This document shows positions 16,782 to 25,899 of a stretch of 64,000 bases of DNA, one piece after another (the stretch's first letter is position 1; each line of letters opens with the position of its first letter). The stretch spans positions 2,627,501 through 2,691,500 of the forward strand of contig JADJQX010000001.1 of assembly GCA_016712525.1 (NCBI GenBank), in the 5' to 3' direction. Below the pieces are notes generated by a model that ran no database searches, was not told the origin of the DNA, and worked only from the letters and a program-made list of their open reading frames with translations. The position numbers were made by a program, and so were the translations under genes. This DNA is from Myxococcales bacterium. GTDB taxonomy: Bacteria > Myxococcota_A > Polyangia > Polyangiales > Polyangiaceae.

Positions 16782-18080
16782 TCACGTGCCGAAGGGAATG
16801 CCTAGGGCACGCTTGTCCCATAGTCCACTCTCGCCTTCGTTCGTCGGGTTCCCCGGGGCGTCGTCCGCGGCGCGCCCGAAGAAGTCGAGCAGCTCGTCGC
16901 GCCGGGCTTGGGCATCGGCCCGGCCCATCTCGATGAGGCGTCGGCAGAACGGGCCGTCGAAGAGGAGGTAGCTCGCGAGGTCGGACTCGTCGCCCGCGCC
17001 GACGTCGAGGAGGGAGAAGAGGCGCTTCGTGAGGAGCGGATTCCCCTGGAATTTCCCCTTCCGCACGTGCTCCGCGGCCATACGACCGATGTCCTCGCTC
17101 GGGCGCACGGTGACGGCGTGCACGTGCCGGTACGGCCTCCCTCCGCGCTTCATCGCGTGCGCGCTGACGCTGTCGGCGAAGCCCGGGCCGTACGCCTTCG
17201 TTCCGTCTTCGATCACGTGGTTCAGGCGCGTGAGCAGCTCGATGTCGACGTCGACGTGATCGAGGAGGAACGCGTTCAGCACCTTCCCGAGGAGGAACGC
17301 CGCCCCGGGGGCGTGGGGGCCGTCGCCGGAGCCCTCGGGGGCCACCATGCCGCGCACCTCGCGCGAGCTGCCGATCGCGAACACGTGGGTCGCGCCGAGC
17401 GCGAGCGCGGGGGCGATGGGGGTGTTCTGCCGGAGCCCGCCGTCGAGGTAGAGGTGATCGTCGATCCGGACGGGCGGGAAGAGCAGGGGGATCGCGGCGC
17501 TCGCGAGCGCGTGGACGGGCCCGATGTGCGCTTGGCGGTAGAGCGTCCGCGGCGGGGGCAGCTCGGGCATCGCGACGTGCGGCGCGGTCTGCATGAAGAC
17601 CACGGTGCGGCCCGTGGCGACCTCGGTCGTCGAGATGGCGAGCGCGCGCAGCCGCTGCTTTCGGATGGAACGCGCGACCGCCCGCCACGAGATCTCGCGA
17701 CCGACGAGATCGGCCATGGGGCGCACGTCGAAGAGGCCGGTGCCGTCGCTCCCGCCGCCCATGACGAGCTTGGGCAGGCCCACGAACTGCCGCATGCCGA
17801 AGCCGAGCACCCGCGTGAGCTCGAGCTCCGTCCACAGGTGCACGAGGCGCCGCAGGCCGAGCACCGGATCGGCGAGGTGCGCCGCCAAGTAACACGCGTT
17901 GATCGCGCCCACGCTCGTCCCGCACAAAATGTCGATGCGCGGAGGGCCGCCGCGAAGGCGCGCGAGCTCCTCGAAGACGTACGAGAGCACGCCCACCTCG
18001 TACGCCCCGCGCGCGCCACCACCCGAGAAAATCATGGCGACACGTTTCGGGGAGGTTTCGGGGCTTCGAGGCTCGATCAT
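16782..18080 (-). CDS. Patatin-like phospholipase, 432 aa
   Basis: Ser-Asp dyad lipid acyl hydrolase. The oxyanion loop SGGGARGAYEVG (residues 19-30), the nucleophile elbow GTSVGAINA (Ser56) and the DGG motif LDGGLRQNTP (Asp213) are all intact, so the enzyme should be active. No signal peptide, as for the RssA/YchK-like cytoplasmic patatins. The C-terminal ~200 residues are helical and may bind membranes. The start is MIEPRSPETSP; there is no support for the longer upstream frame. The gene begins 29 bases after the stop of the giant kinase gene on the same strand, suggesting co-transcription and possibly control of phospholipase output by the kinase protein. That link is inference. Confidence 0.87.
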   Translation of the reverse strand: MIEPRSPETSPKRVAMIFSGGGARGAYEVGVLSYVFEELARLRGGPPRIDILCGTSVGAINACYLAAHLADPVLGLRRLVHLWTELELTRVLGFGMRQFVGLPKLVMGGGSDGTGLFDVRPMADLVGREISWRAVARSIRKQRLRALAISTTEVATGRTVVFMQTAPHVAMPELPPPRTLYRQAHIGPVHALASAAIPLLFPPVRIDDHLYLDGGLRQNTPIAPALALGATHVFAIGSSREVRGMVAPEGSGDGPHAPGAAFLLGKVLNAFLLDHVDVDIELLTRLNHVIEDGTKAYGPGFADSVSAHAMKRGGRPYRHVHAVTVRPSEDIGRMAAEHVRKGKFQGNPLLTKRLFSLLDVGAGDESDLASYLLFDGPFCRRLIEMGRADAQARRDELLDFFGRAADDAPGNPTNEGESGLWDKRALGIPFGT

Positions 18081-18109
18081 TGTCGTCTTTCGTAAGGAAG
18101 TACGGGTAT

Positions 18110-21100
18110 TTACGGCATCGAAGGGGCCGACGGCCGCTTGACCGTGGTGCCCGTCTCGGCGAGCGGCGAGGGGGTGGCGTCGAACAGCGCCGCGACCATC
18201 GGACGCTCGGAGAAGCATCTGCGCAGGCGGGCGTCGCGGATGGTCTCCATGAGGGCCGTGGCGTAGTCGACCGTGCGCTGCCTCGTGGTGGCCGCTTGGG
18301 GAGAGCCCGCGCGCTTCAGGGCGTCGGCGCACAGGGTTCGGATCTCGAGGCCGTACTCGGTGCCTTGGAGCGTCTCGACCGCGCCGAGGGCCGTGGTGGC
18401 GAGGAGCGTGGCCGAGTGCACCTCGCCCGCGTCGACGCGCGCCGACGCCTCGATGGCGAACGCGTAGAAATGGTACGCGACGAGGGCCTGGTTCTCGGCC
18501 ATGCGGCGGGCCTCGACCGCGAGCGTGATGGCCTTCTGGGGCTCACGCTGGGCGCGCGAGATCGCCGCACCGACGACCAGCGCGTGGGCCTTGTCGTAGG
18601 CGTTCGCCGTGGCCTCGCAGAGGTCGAGGCCCTCTTTGTGGAACGCCACGGCCTCGTCGAGCGCGCCCGTGTCGAGCGCGACCTCGGCGCTCACGAGCAG
18701 GGTGTCGGCGCGCCCGTCCTTGTCGCCGTAGCGTTCGTGGGCGTCCCGCGCGCGTTTCAGGTACGCGGCCGCGCGAGGCATGTCGCCGAGGCGCGAGTAG
18801 CTCTGACCGATGTTGGCGAGGGTCTTCGCGAGCTGGAACCTGCCCCCGACGGAGAGGTCGATCTGGATCGACTCGAGCGCGAGCGCGATGGAGTCTTCGT
18901 AGCGGCCTTGAACGAACATCGCGAAGGCGAGGGCGTTCTTCGCGCGGGCCTCTTGGCGGTGCGCGCCGTGCCGGCGGTAGATGGCGATCGCCTCCACGTA
19001 GTCGACCATGGCCTCGCGCACGCGCCCCACGCGACGGAGGAGGACGCCACGCGACCGGAGCGCGTCGGCGCGGAGGCGAGGGGGCACGTTGGGGTTCACG
19101 TTCGGATCGCACGCCGCGAGCGCACGGTCGGCGGCCGCGAGGGCACCTTGCACGTCGCCGAGCTCGCGCGACAGCTCGCTCACGAGGGACTCGGCCTCGA
19201 TCTCGAGCGTCAAGAACCCCGCTCCACGGGCGATTTGTGCGGCCTTTCGCGCGATCGGGAGCCCGTGGGGGAGCTTGCCCTCGTCGAGGTCGAAGCGGGC
19301 CGTGCGGAGGAACGCGAGGCACACCGAGCGGGGCGAGGCGACCTGGCGTGCACACGCGCGCATGCCCTCGAGCTGCGCGACGCGGTCTCGCTTGCGACCG
19401 AGCATGCGGAAGATGCCCTCGAGCGCGTCGTGGGCGAGCAGGCGGCGCGGGTCGTCGATGGTGAGCTGGAGGAGGGCGCGTTTGTAGTACCGGACGGCGA
19501 GGTTGGTCTGGTACGTGGTGCGCGCGGCCGTGGCGGCCTCGAGGTAGAAGTGCGACGCGCGCTCGCCGTCGTCGCCGCGGGCGAAGTGGCTCGCGACGAT
19601 CGCCGCCGACACGCCCCTCGCGACCTGGGTCTGCGCGAGGTGCTCCCCGAGGGCGCGGTGCATTCGCGTGCGGGCCTCCGGGCGGAGGGCGGCGTACGCG
19701 ACGTCGCGCGTGAGCGGGTGGCGGAAGTCGACGTCGGTGCCTTTTTTGTCGCACAATCCGCGCTCGCAGAGGCGCCCCAACGGCTCGTGGACGGGGTTTC
19801 GAGCGGACGTCTCGATGGCGAAGAGGCGCTCGAGATCGGCGACGCCGAGGGGGCCTCCGGCGATGGCGAGCCAGTCGACGATGAGTCGCTCTCGCGGCGC
19901 GAGCTCCTCGATGCGGTCGGCGAGGAGCTGCTCGAGCGTCTGCGGCAGGAAGAACTCGCGGTCGCCGTCCTCCGAGCGTACGAGGGCGTCCTCGCGGATC
20001 TCGAGCAGGCCGCGCTCCAGCAGGGCGTCGACGAGCTCGAGCAGGAAGAACGGGTTGCCGCCGACGCGTGGCAGGAGCTCGGCGCACACCGCGCGCACGC
20101 CCTCTTTGACGCCGAGCCGCGCCTCGACGAGCCTCACCTGCTCCTCGGCCGACAGCCCGTGCAGCTCGATGCGCACCTTGCCCTCGAGGAGCGCGGAGAT
20201 GCGCTCGTCGGGCCGGGTGACGAGGAGCGCGAGAATCGGCAATGATTCCGATGATTTGAGGAGATCGGTGAGGAGGTCGAGGCTGGGTTTGTCGGCCCAG
20301 TGCAGGCTCTCGGCGACGATGACGAGCGGGTTCTCTTGGGCGAACGCGCCCACGAGGGTGCGCACGCTCGCGAGGAGGAGGCGCTTCTGGTACGCGGCGT
20401 CGTCGGCGTCGCCGTGGCCCGCGATGCGGCTCGTGACGAGCTCGGCGAGGCGGGTGACGAGCGGGTTCTGGGCCTCGACGCTCGCGTCGACGGCCATGGC
20501 CTTGCACACGAGCCCCACGACCTCGTCGAACGACTCGTCGCCTTTGATGCTCAGCGCCTGCCGCACGAGCTCGGCGATGGAGGCGTAGGGCACCTCCATG
20601 CGGACCGGTGAGCACTCGACGCGTACGACACGCGCGTTCGGAGGGAGGTCGTGGGTGAAGGCCGCGACGAGGGCCGACTTTCCGATCCCGAGCTCCCCGA
20701 GCACGACGCGTGTGCCGAGTCGCCCACCGCCCGGCGCGTTCACCGCGGAATGGAACGCCGCGAAGAGCTCGGCCTTCTCGGCGTCGCGACCGACCAGCGC
20801 GCTCTCGAGCCCCTCGGCCTCGGACTCCTTCTCTTCGCGGGAGAGGCTGCGCTCGAGCGTGTAGATGCGCATCGTCGGCGGCAGGTTCGCCACCTTCGTG
20901 TCCTCGGGGAAATCGAGGCTCGGCGCGTCTCCCCAGCGAAAATCGCCGCGGACGAGGCGATAGAGCCCGCCCGCGACCCACGTCTTCGCCTTGGGCGTGC
21001 GGGTCCCGAGGAGGTCGGCGAGGTAGGTGACCGGGTCGTGCAGCGTGTACCGCACGAGGTTTCCGTCGCGGTCGCGGAGCCCCGACGCGATGCCTCGCAC

Positions 21101-22570
21101 GATGGCCATGGACGCCGACACGGGGAACGGGAGATCGTCCTTGATGGCGGCGATGGCCTCGTGCGTCTCGAGGGCGAGCCAGGCCGAGTCGCCCGGCGCG
21201 CGCGCGTGGCGGGACGTGAGGCCGAGCACGGCGCGGGCCTGCGTGTCGCGCGTCCACTGCCAGCGCGCGCCGCGTTTGTACGCCATGTCCTCGAGGGTGG
21301 GGCGCAGCTTGGCGATCGAGCGCGTGAGCGTCGCGAGGGTGGCCTCGTCGGCCTCGCCCTCGGGGGTGAAGTCGAGCGTGACGAGGGCGATGTGGCGCAC
21401 CTCGCGGTGCTCGCCGTTCTTGCGGGGCAGGCGCGCGCCGTTCATCGACGCCGGCGTGGGCTCGTTCGCCTCTCCCTTGGCCGAAGGCGCCGCGGGGTTC
21501 GTCAGCTCGGGGCTCGGGGAGGCCGCGACCTTGGGCTCGGGGCGCTCCCGAAGCGGGCGCTTCTTGGGCAAAAACGCCGTGATCGTGGCCTCGAGCGCCG
21601 CGGCGTCGACGAGCTCTTGGCGGGCCAAGAAGGCGCGACCGATGGCCGACACGAGCTCTCGACCCGTAGCGTAGCGATCGTCGGGGCGCGGCGAGAGCGC
21701 CTTCATGACGATGTCCTCGAGCTCGCTCGGCACGTCCATCACGAAGGTGCTCGGCGGCTCGACACGACCCGTGCGGACGACGTCGAGGAGGGCTTGGCCC
21801 GTCGCGCTGCCATGGAGCGGGCGGCCGGCGAGGCACTCCCACAAAATGACCCCGAGGGCGTAGAGATCGCTCCTCCGGTCGACCTTCTCGCCGCGGGCCT
21901 GCTCGGGCGACATGTACCCGTACTTGCCCTTGATGACCCCCTCTTCTTGCTGGAGGAAGCGGGCGCTCGCGATGCCGAAGTCGGCGATTTTGACGCTGCC
22001 GTCGTACGACAGGAGGATGTTCTGAGGAGAGACGTCGCGGTGGACGATCTCGAGCGAGGCGCCGCCGTCGTCCTTCTTCTCGTGCGCGTAGTGGAGGCCC
22101 TTGGCCGCCTCGGCGATGACGTAAGCGCACACCCACGGCGGGAGCCTCACGCCCTTCGTGCGGGCGGCGCCGACGAGCATGCCGAAGTCGGGCCCCTCGA
22201 CGTACTCCATCGCGAGGATGTGCCCTTCGGCGCCCTCGTTCGAGAAGTCGTACACCTGCACCACGTTCGGGTGGTTGAGGCGGGTCGCGAGCTGGGCCTC
22301 GTCGATGAACATCGACTGGAAGCGCCTCGAGGCCCCGAAGGTCGGGAGGATGCGCTTGACGACGACCACCTTGTAGGTGCCTTCGGCGCCACGCTTCTTC
22401 GCGACGAACACCTCCGCCATCCCGCCTTCGCCCAAGCGGCGGAGGACCTCGTACTGCGCCAGATGCGTGGGGATAGGGGGATCGGTCAAGGCGGCACGCG
22501 AAGGAACACACTGTAGGGGAAAGGCTCCTCCCCCGAGGAGCCGAAGCGCGGCACACGGGCCTTCGCTCAT
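18110..22570 (-). CDS. Ser/Thr kinase fused to AAA/NACHT-like ATPase and TPR region, 1486 aa
   Basis: Eukaryote-type protein kinase fused to an STAND ATPase, as in PknK-like myxobacterial proteins. The kinase domain (~40-310) is intact: Gly loop GEGGMAEVF, Lys72, catalytic Asp179 in HRDVSPQN and Mg-binding Asp197 in DFGIA. A spacer follows, then a ~170-residue region resembling a class III cyclase-like fold without a clear active site (HIALVTLDFTPEGEADE). The ATPase has Walker A GELGIGKSA (Lys631). The C-terminal ~650 residues are helical tetratricopeptide-type repeats (for example QLAKTLANIGQSYSRLGDMP). Such proteins phosphorylate partners in response to a signal read by the repeat region. 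A TTG 27 codons in (22489, TDPPIPTHLAQYEV) is an alternative start. Divergent from the PATAN-J gene. Confidence 0.88.
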   Translation of the reverse strand: MSEGPCAALRLLGGGAFPLQCVPSRAALTDPPIPTHLAQYEVLRRLGEGGMAEVFVAKKRGAEGTYKVVVVKRILPTFGASRRFQSMFIDEAQLATRLNHPNVVQVYDFSNEGAEGHILAMEYVEGPDFGMLVGAARTKGVRLPPWVCAYVIAEAAKGLHYAHEKKDDGGASLEIVHRDVSPQNILLSYDGSVKIADFGIASARFLQQEEGVIKGKYGYMSPEQARGEKVDRRSDLYALGVILWECLAGRPLHGSATGQALLDVVRTGRVEPPSTFVMDVPSELEDIVMKALSPRPDDRYATGRELVSAIGRAFLARQELVDAAALEATITAFLPKKRPLRERPEPKVAASPSPELTNPAAPSAKGEANEPTPASMNGARLPRKNGEHREVRHIALVTLDFTPEGEADEATLATLTRSIAKLRPTLEDMAYKRGARWQWTRDTQARAVLGLTSRHARAPGDSAWLALETHEAIAAIKDDLPFPVSASMAIVRGIASGLRDRDGNLVRYTLHDPVTYLADLLGTRTPKAKTWVAGGLYRLVRGDFRWGDAPSLDFPEDTKVANLPPTMRIYTLERSLSREEKESEAEGLESALVGRDAEKAELFAAFHSAVNAPGGGRLGTRVVLGELGIGKSALVAAFTHDLPPNARVVRVECSPVRMEVPYASIAELVRQALSIKGDESFDEVVGLVCKAMAVDASVEAQNPLVTRLAELVTSRIAGHGDADDAAYQKRLLLASVRTLVGAFAQENPLVIVAESLHWADKPSLDLLTDLLKSSESLPILALLVTRPDERISALLEGKVRIELHGLSAEEQVRLVEARLGVKEGVRAVCAELLPRVGGNPFFLLELVDALLERGLLEIREDALVRSEDGDREFFLPQTLEQLLADRIEELAPRERLIVDWLAIAGGPLGVADLERLFAIETSARNPVHEPLGRLCERGLCDKKGTDVDFRHPLTRDVAYAALRPEARTRMHRALGEHLAQTQVARGVSAAIVASHFARGDDGERASHFYLEAATAARTTYQTNLAVRYYKRALLQLTIDDPRRLLAHDALEGIFRMLGRKRDRVAQLEGMRACARQVASPRSVCLAFLRTARFDLDEGKLPHGLPIARKAAQIARGAGFLTLEIEAESLVSELSRELGDVQGALAAADRALAACDPNVNPNVPPRLRADALRSRGVLLRRVGRVREAMVDYVEAIAIYRRHGAHRQEARAKNALAFAMFVQGRYEDSIALALESIQIDLSVGGRFQLAKTLANIGQSYSRLGDMPRAAAYLKRARDAHERYGDKDGRADTLLVSAEVALDTGALDEAVAFHKEGLDLCEATANAYDKAHALVVGAAISRAQREPQKAITLAVEARRMAENQALVAYHFYAFAIEASARVDAGEVHSATLLATTALGAVETLQGTEYGLEIRTLCADALKRAGSPQAATTRQRTVDYATALMETIRDARLRRCFSERPMVAALFDATPSPLAETGTTVKRPSAPSMP

Positions 22571-22713
22571 GATAGCTCGGGTTTCGCCCGTTGCGCACGC
22601 GTTCGGCTCCGTCTCGTGGCGGTCTCGCCCTCGCGTAGTGCGCCGTGGGGGCGGGCTCGGGCGAATGGGTCTCGCGCGACGGGGGAAGGCGAGGTAGTTC
22701 TAAACGCTGTCCC

Positions 22714-24606
22714 ATGGATGCCTTGCCTCCGCCGACTGCCGAGGGTCTGCTGGCCAAGACGCCGCTCGCGCACGTGCTCGTGTACGTGATGGAGCGTCGC
22801 ATGACCGGGTCGCTCGAGCTGCGCCGCCCCGATGGGGGCGCCGGTACGGTCGTGTTCGTCGAGGGCATCCCCCAAAAGGCGCGTACCTCCGACGGAGTCG
22901 CCACGCTCGGCGCGATCCTCGTGGAGCACCGGGTGATCACGCCCGAGCAGGCCGCGCAGTCGATCGAGCAGCGCTTTTCGACCGGCGTACTGCAGGGGCA
23001 GATCCTCGTGACGATGGGGGTCATCGGCCACGACACCCTGCTCGGCGGGCTCACCGCCCAGCTCGAGGCCAAGCTCCTCCACCTCTTCGAGTTCCCGTTC
23101 GACTCGCATTTTGCCTTCTACGAGGGCCACGACACGCTCTCCGGCTTCGGCGGGAGCGAGATCGTCCAGGTCGATCCGCTCCGCGTGCTGTGGGGCGGCG
23201 TGTGCCGAAATCCCTCGTGGGACCACGTCAACGTGACGGTGGCTCGCGTTCAGGCGATGGGCATGCGCCTCGCCGCGCACGCCGCGCCCGAGCGCTGTGG
23301 GTTCGCGCAGGGCGAGCTCTCGGCCGCCGAGCAGATGCGTCACCGGCCGGTGCGGATGGCCGAGCTCGCGACCATGGGCCTCACCGTCCCGCACATGGCC
23401 CAGCTCCTCGCGTATTTCCTGCTGATCACGAAGCAGCTCGAGCTCGTCGACGCGCCCGAGCCTTCGCGGATGGCGCCGATGCCTCCGCCGGCGAGCCAGC
23501 AGGTCGCGCGTGTGCAGCTCCAAGCGCGCCAGGTGACCCGTGGCCCGGCCATCGTCGAGGAGCACGTCCCGGTGCGCCCGGACTCGCGCATGAGCCCCAT
23601 GCCCCGCGCCTACGATCTCCCGAACGACCTGAGGCCGGTCGTACCCCCCGCCGCGCCCATTCCGGCCGAAGCGGCCGCCGTACCCATGCCGCTCGGTGCG
23701 CCGCGCTCGCCCATTCCCCCGCCTCCGGCGTCGGGGCCTCCGTCGTCGTCGAGGCTCTCGGCCGCGCCCCCCTCGGTGCGCATGTCCGCCGCGCCGCCCG
23801 CCTCGGTGAGGCCCGGTGAGGGCCCACGATCGAGCCCGCCGGGCCGCGTGGCCGAGGACGGCCTTCGATCCAAGATCCTCACCAAGGCCGATACGATCGA
23901 CCAACAGAACCACTACGAAGCCCTCGGTGTGGCGAGCACGGCCCCGCGCGAGGACATCCAAAAGGCGTTCATCGCGCTCGCGAAGGTGTGGCACCCCGAC
24001 AAGCTCCCATCGGCCATGTCCGACGTCCGCGACGCGTGCTCCAAGGTCTTCGCGCGGCTCAGCGAAGCGAACGCGGTCCTCACCGATCCGGCGCGCCGCG
24101 CCGACTACGACAAGGCGCTGAAGGATGGCCTCGGCTCGGCCGACGAGCAGCAGAAGGTGCAAGAGCTCCTCGAGGCGTCGAACAACTTCCAGAAGGCCCT
24201 CATCTTCCTCAAGAGGAACGACACGGCGCAGGGCGAGGAGCTCGCGCGGAAGGCCCTCGCGGCCGACCCGGAGCAGGCCGACTACCTCGCGCTCGTCACC
24301 TGGCTCGACTCGCAGAAGCCCACGAACCAGAACCGCGACAAGACCCTCGCGCTCATCACCAAGCTCGACGAAGCCATCAAGCTGAACGCCAACTGCGAGC
24401 GCGCGTACTTCTACCGCGGCATGTTGCACAAGCGCGTCGACAACATGAAGGCCGCCATCAAAGACCTCAAGAAGGCCGTCGAGATCAACCCGCACAACCT
24501 CGACGCGGCTCGCGAGATTCGCCTGCACGGCATGCGCGCCACCGCCGCCCAAGCGCCCAAGGCCGACTCGATCGGCGGGCTCTTCGGCAAACTTTTCAAG
24601 AAGTAA
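22714..24606 (+). CDS. PATAN (DUF4388)-J domain-TPR protein, 630 aa
   Basis: Cytoplasmic adaptor-like protein. Residues ~10-110 are a PATAN/DUF4388 domain (TGSLELRRPDGGAGTVVFVE, then the GAILVEHRVITPEQA half), found in delta-proteobacterial signalling and gliding proteins. A Pro/Ala/Ser-rich linker spans ~255-400. A J domain follows (HYEALGVASTAPREDIQKAF) with HPD at 427-429, the signature that stimulates DnaK ATPase. The C-terminal part has TPR-type helices (QGEELARKALAADPEQADYL; YFYRGMLHKRVDNMKAAIKD) and a short basic tail. The start is the ATG giving MDALPPPTAEG. Probably couples a signalling state to chaperone recruitment. The gene is divergent from the kinase across 143 bp and is followed at 16 bp by a lipoprotein gene. 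Confidence 0.82.
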   Translation: MDALPPPTAEGLLAKTPLAHVLVYVMERRMTGSLELRRPDGGAGTVVFVEGIPQKARTSDGVATLGAILVEHRVITPEQAAQSIEQRFSTGVLQGQILVTMGVIGHDTLLGGLTAQLEAKLLHLFEFPFDSHFAFYEGHDTLSGFGGSEIVQVDPLRVLWGGVCRNPSWDHVNVTVARVQAMGMRLAAHAAPERCGFAQGELSAAEQMRHRPVRMAELATMGLTVPHMAQLLAYFLLITKQLELVDAPEPSRMAPMPPPASQQVARVQLQARQVTRGPAIVEEHVPVRPDSRMSPMPRAYDLPNDLRPVVPPAAPIPAEAAAVPMPLGAPRSPIPPPPASGPPSSSRLSAAPPSVRMSAAPPASVRPGEGPRSSPPGRVAEDGLRSKILTKADTIDQQNHYEALGVASTAPREDIQKAFIALAKVWHPDKLPSAMSDVRDACSKVFARLSEANAVLTDPARRADYDKALKDGLGSADEQQKVQELLEASNNFQKALIFLKRNDTAQGEELARKALAADPEQADYLALVTWLDSQKPTNQNRDKTLALITKLDEAIKLNANCERAYFYRGMLHKRVDNMKAAIKDLKKAVEINPHNLDAAREIRLHGMRATAAQAPKADSIGGLFGKLFKK

Positions 24607-24622
24607 CGCGAGGTCGACGGAG

Positions 24623-25825
24623 GTGGGTAGAGGTGCGACGGCGGGGCTCTTCGGCCTCGCGTGGGGCTCGCTCGCCGTGGTGGTCATGGCGTCGTGCGTC
24701 GCCCCGAAGGCCGTCCCCTCGTGGCCGAGCGGCATCGAGGCGGGGCCGGCCAAGCTCGAAGAGCCGCGCGCGGCCGAAGGCGGAGCCGATGGGTCGAGCG
24801 ACGTGACGACGGACGCGGGAGGGGACGTTCACGCCGCGAGCGTGGACCCCTTCGGGCTCGAGCCTGGCCTTCGTGGGGAGCGTGTGCGTGTGCGGACCAC
24901 CGCGTGGGGGCGCTCGGCGGTGAACGTCGGGCCCGGGTTCGACCTCGAGCGGCCGACGCTCGCCATCGTGTATGCTACACCTAACGGCAACACCCTCGAA
25001 GAGACGCTGGGGCGCCGGCGGGCCGACGGAGAGGCGTTCCGGTACGACATCCAGCACGTGTTGGCTCAGACGAGGCTCCTCCGCGCCGCGATGCCCGACA
25101 CGAACGTGGTGCTCGCGGTCGTCGAAGAGAAGGGCCTCTCGTGGCCCACGTGGGTCAAACACGAAGGTCGCCCGACCGCACGATCGGTGCTCGCGGAGCC
25201 CATCGCGTTCGTGCCGCGCGCATCGGTCGTGTGGGCATCGCACAGCGGAGGTGGGTCGCTCGTGCTCGCCGCCATCCAAGAGGCCCCGATCCCGAGCGAG
25301 GTCACGACCGTGGCGTTCCTCGACTCGCACTACGCGTTCGAAGAGGGCAGCGGCCACGGAAGGCGCCTCGCTGTGTGGCTGCGAGCGAACGAGGCTCACC
25401 GGCTCGTCGCGATCGCCTACGACGACCGGCGAATTCGGCTCCACGGTCGGCCCGTGGTCTCGAAGAAGGGTGGCTCGTTCCGCGCCACGGACCGCCTGCG
25501 CGACGCGCTCCGCCACGAGGGGTTTCCGCTTTCGCACGACCACGTCGGGCCCTTCGACAGGTACCTCGCCCTCGGCGGGCGCGTCGACCTGCGTGTGCAC
25601 CCGAACCGCGAGAACCGCATCTTGCATTCGGCCCTCGTGAGCGACGAGAACGGCTTCGCGTTCGCCGTGGCCCTGGGGCGTGGCCCGCGCGTGGAGGCCG
25701 CCGCGCGTTTCGGGAGACCGCGGCTCTTTGCGGCCTACGAGGATGACGCTCCTCCCGCGAGCGCGCCGAGCGGCGACGGGGGAGCCCTCGCGGGTGAGAG
25801 CGCGTCGGTGGGCCCAGCCCCGTAG
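24623..25825 (+). CDS. Lipoprotein with alpha/beta-hydrolase-like core, 400 aa
   Basis: Exported lipoprotein of unknown function. The leader ends in VVVMASC (lipid Cys about residue 25), then an acidic Gly/Asp linker. The core (~100-340) reads like an alpha/beta hydrolase: strand RPTLAIVYATPNGN, strand DTNVVLAVVEEKG, the elbow VVWASHSGGGSLVLA with a Ser in a GxSxG-like turn (H-S-G-G-G), strand VTTVAFLDSHYAFEEG, and a late His in LSHDHVGPFDRYL. A Ser-Asp-His triad is therefore possible but not proven. The GTG at 24623 overlaps its own Shine-Dalgarno, so the exact start is uncertain, yet no later start leaves an adequate leader. It follows the PATAN-J gene by 16 bp, a probable operon. Confidence 0.62.
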   Translation: MGRGATAGLFGLAWGSLAVVVMASCVAPKAVPSWPSGIEAGPAKLEEPRAAEGGADGSSDVTTDAGGDVHAASVDPFGLEPGLRGERVRVRTTAWGRSAVNVGPGFDLERPTLAIVYATPNGNTLEETLGRRRADGEAFRYDIQHVLAQTRLLRAAMPDTNVVLAVVEEKGLSWPTWVKHEGRPTARSVLAEPIAFVPRASVVWASHSGGGSLVLAAIQEAPIPSEVTTVAFLDSHYAFEEGSGHGRRLAVWLRANEAHRLVAIAYDDRRIRLHGRPVVSKKGGSFRATDRLRDALRHEGFPLSHDHVGPFDRYLALGGRVDLRVHPNRENRILHSALVSDENGFAFAVALGRGPRVEAAARFGRPRLFAAYEDDAPPASAPSGDGGALAGESASVGPAP

Positions 25826-25899
25826 GCGTCACACCACGCTTTCGGTCTCGTGTCGCGCGAGCGCTCGCGCCCCCGCGGAATTCGTGGTCTACCGTACGT

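Noticed and set aside
18543..23072. A 1509-codon minus-strand frame overlapping the kinase gene in another frame
   Set aside because: Arg/Pro/Ala-rich composition without domains; the in-register kinase frame has all catalytic motifs.
15198..23072. tRNA or small RNA genes in the short intergenic gaps
   Set aside because: No cloverleaf, CCA end or conserved T-loop sequence was seen in any gap.
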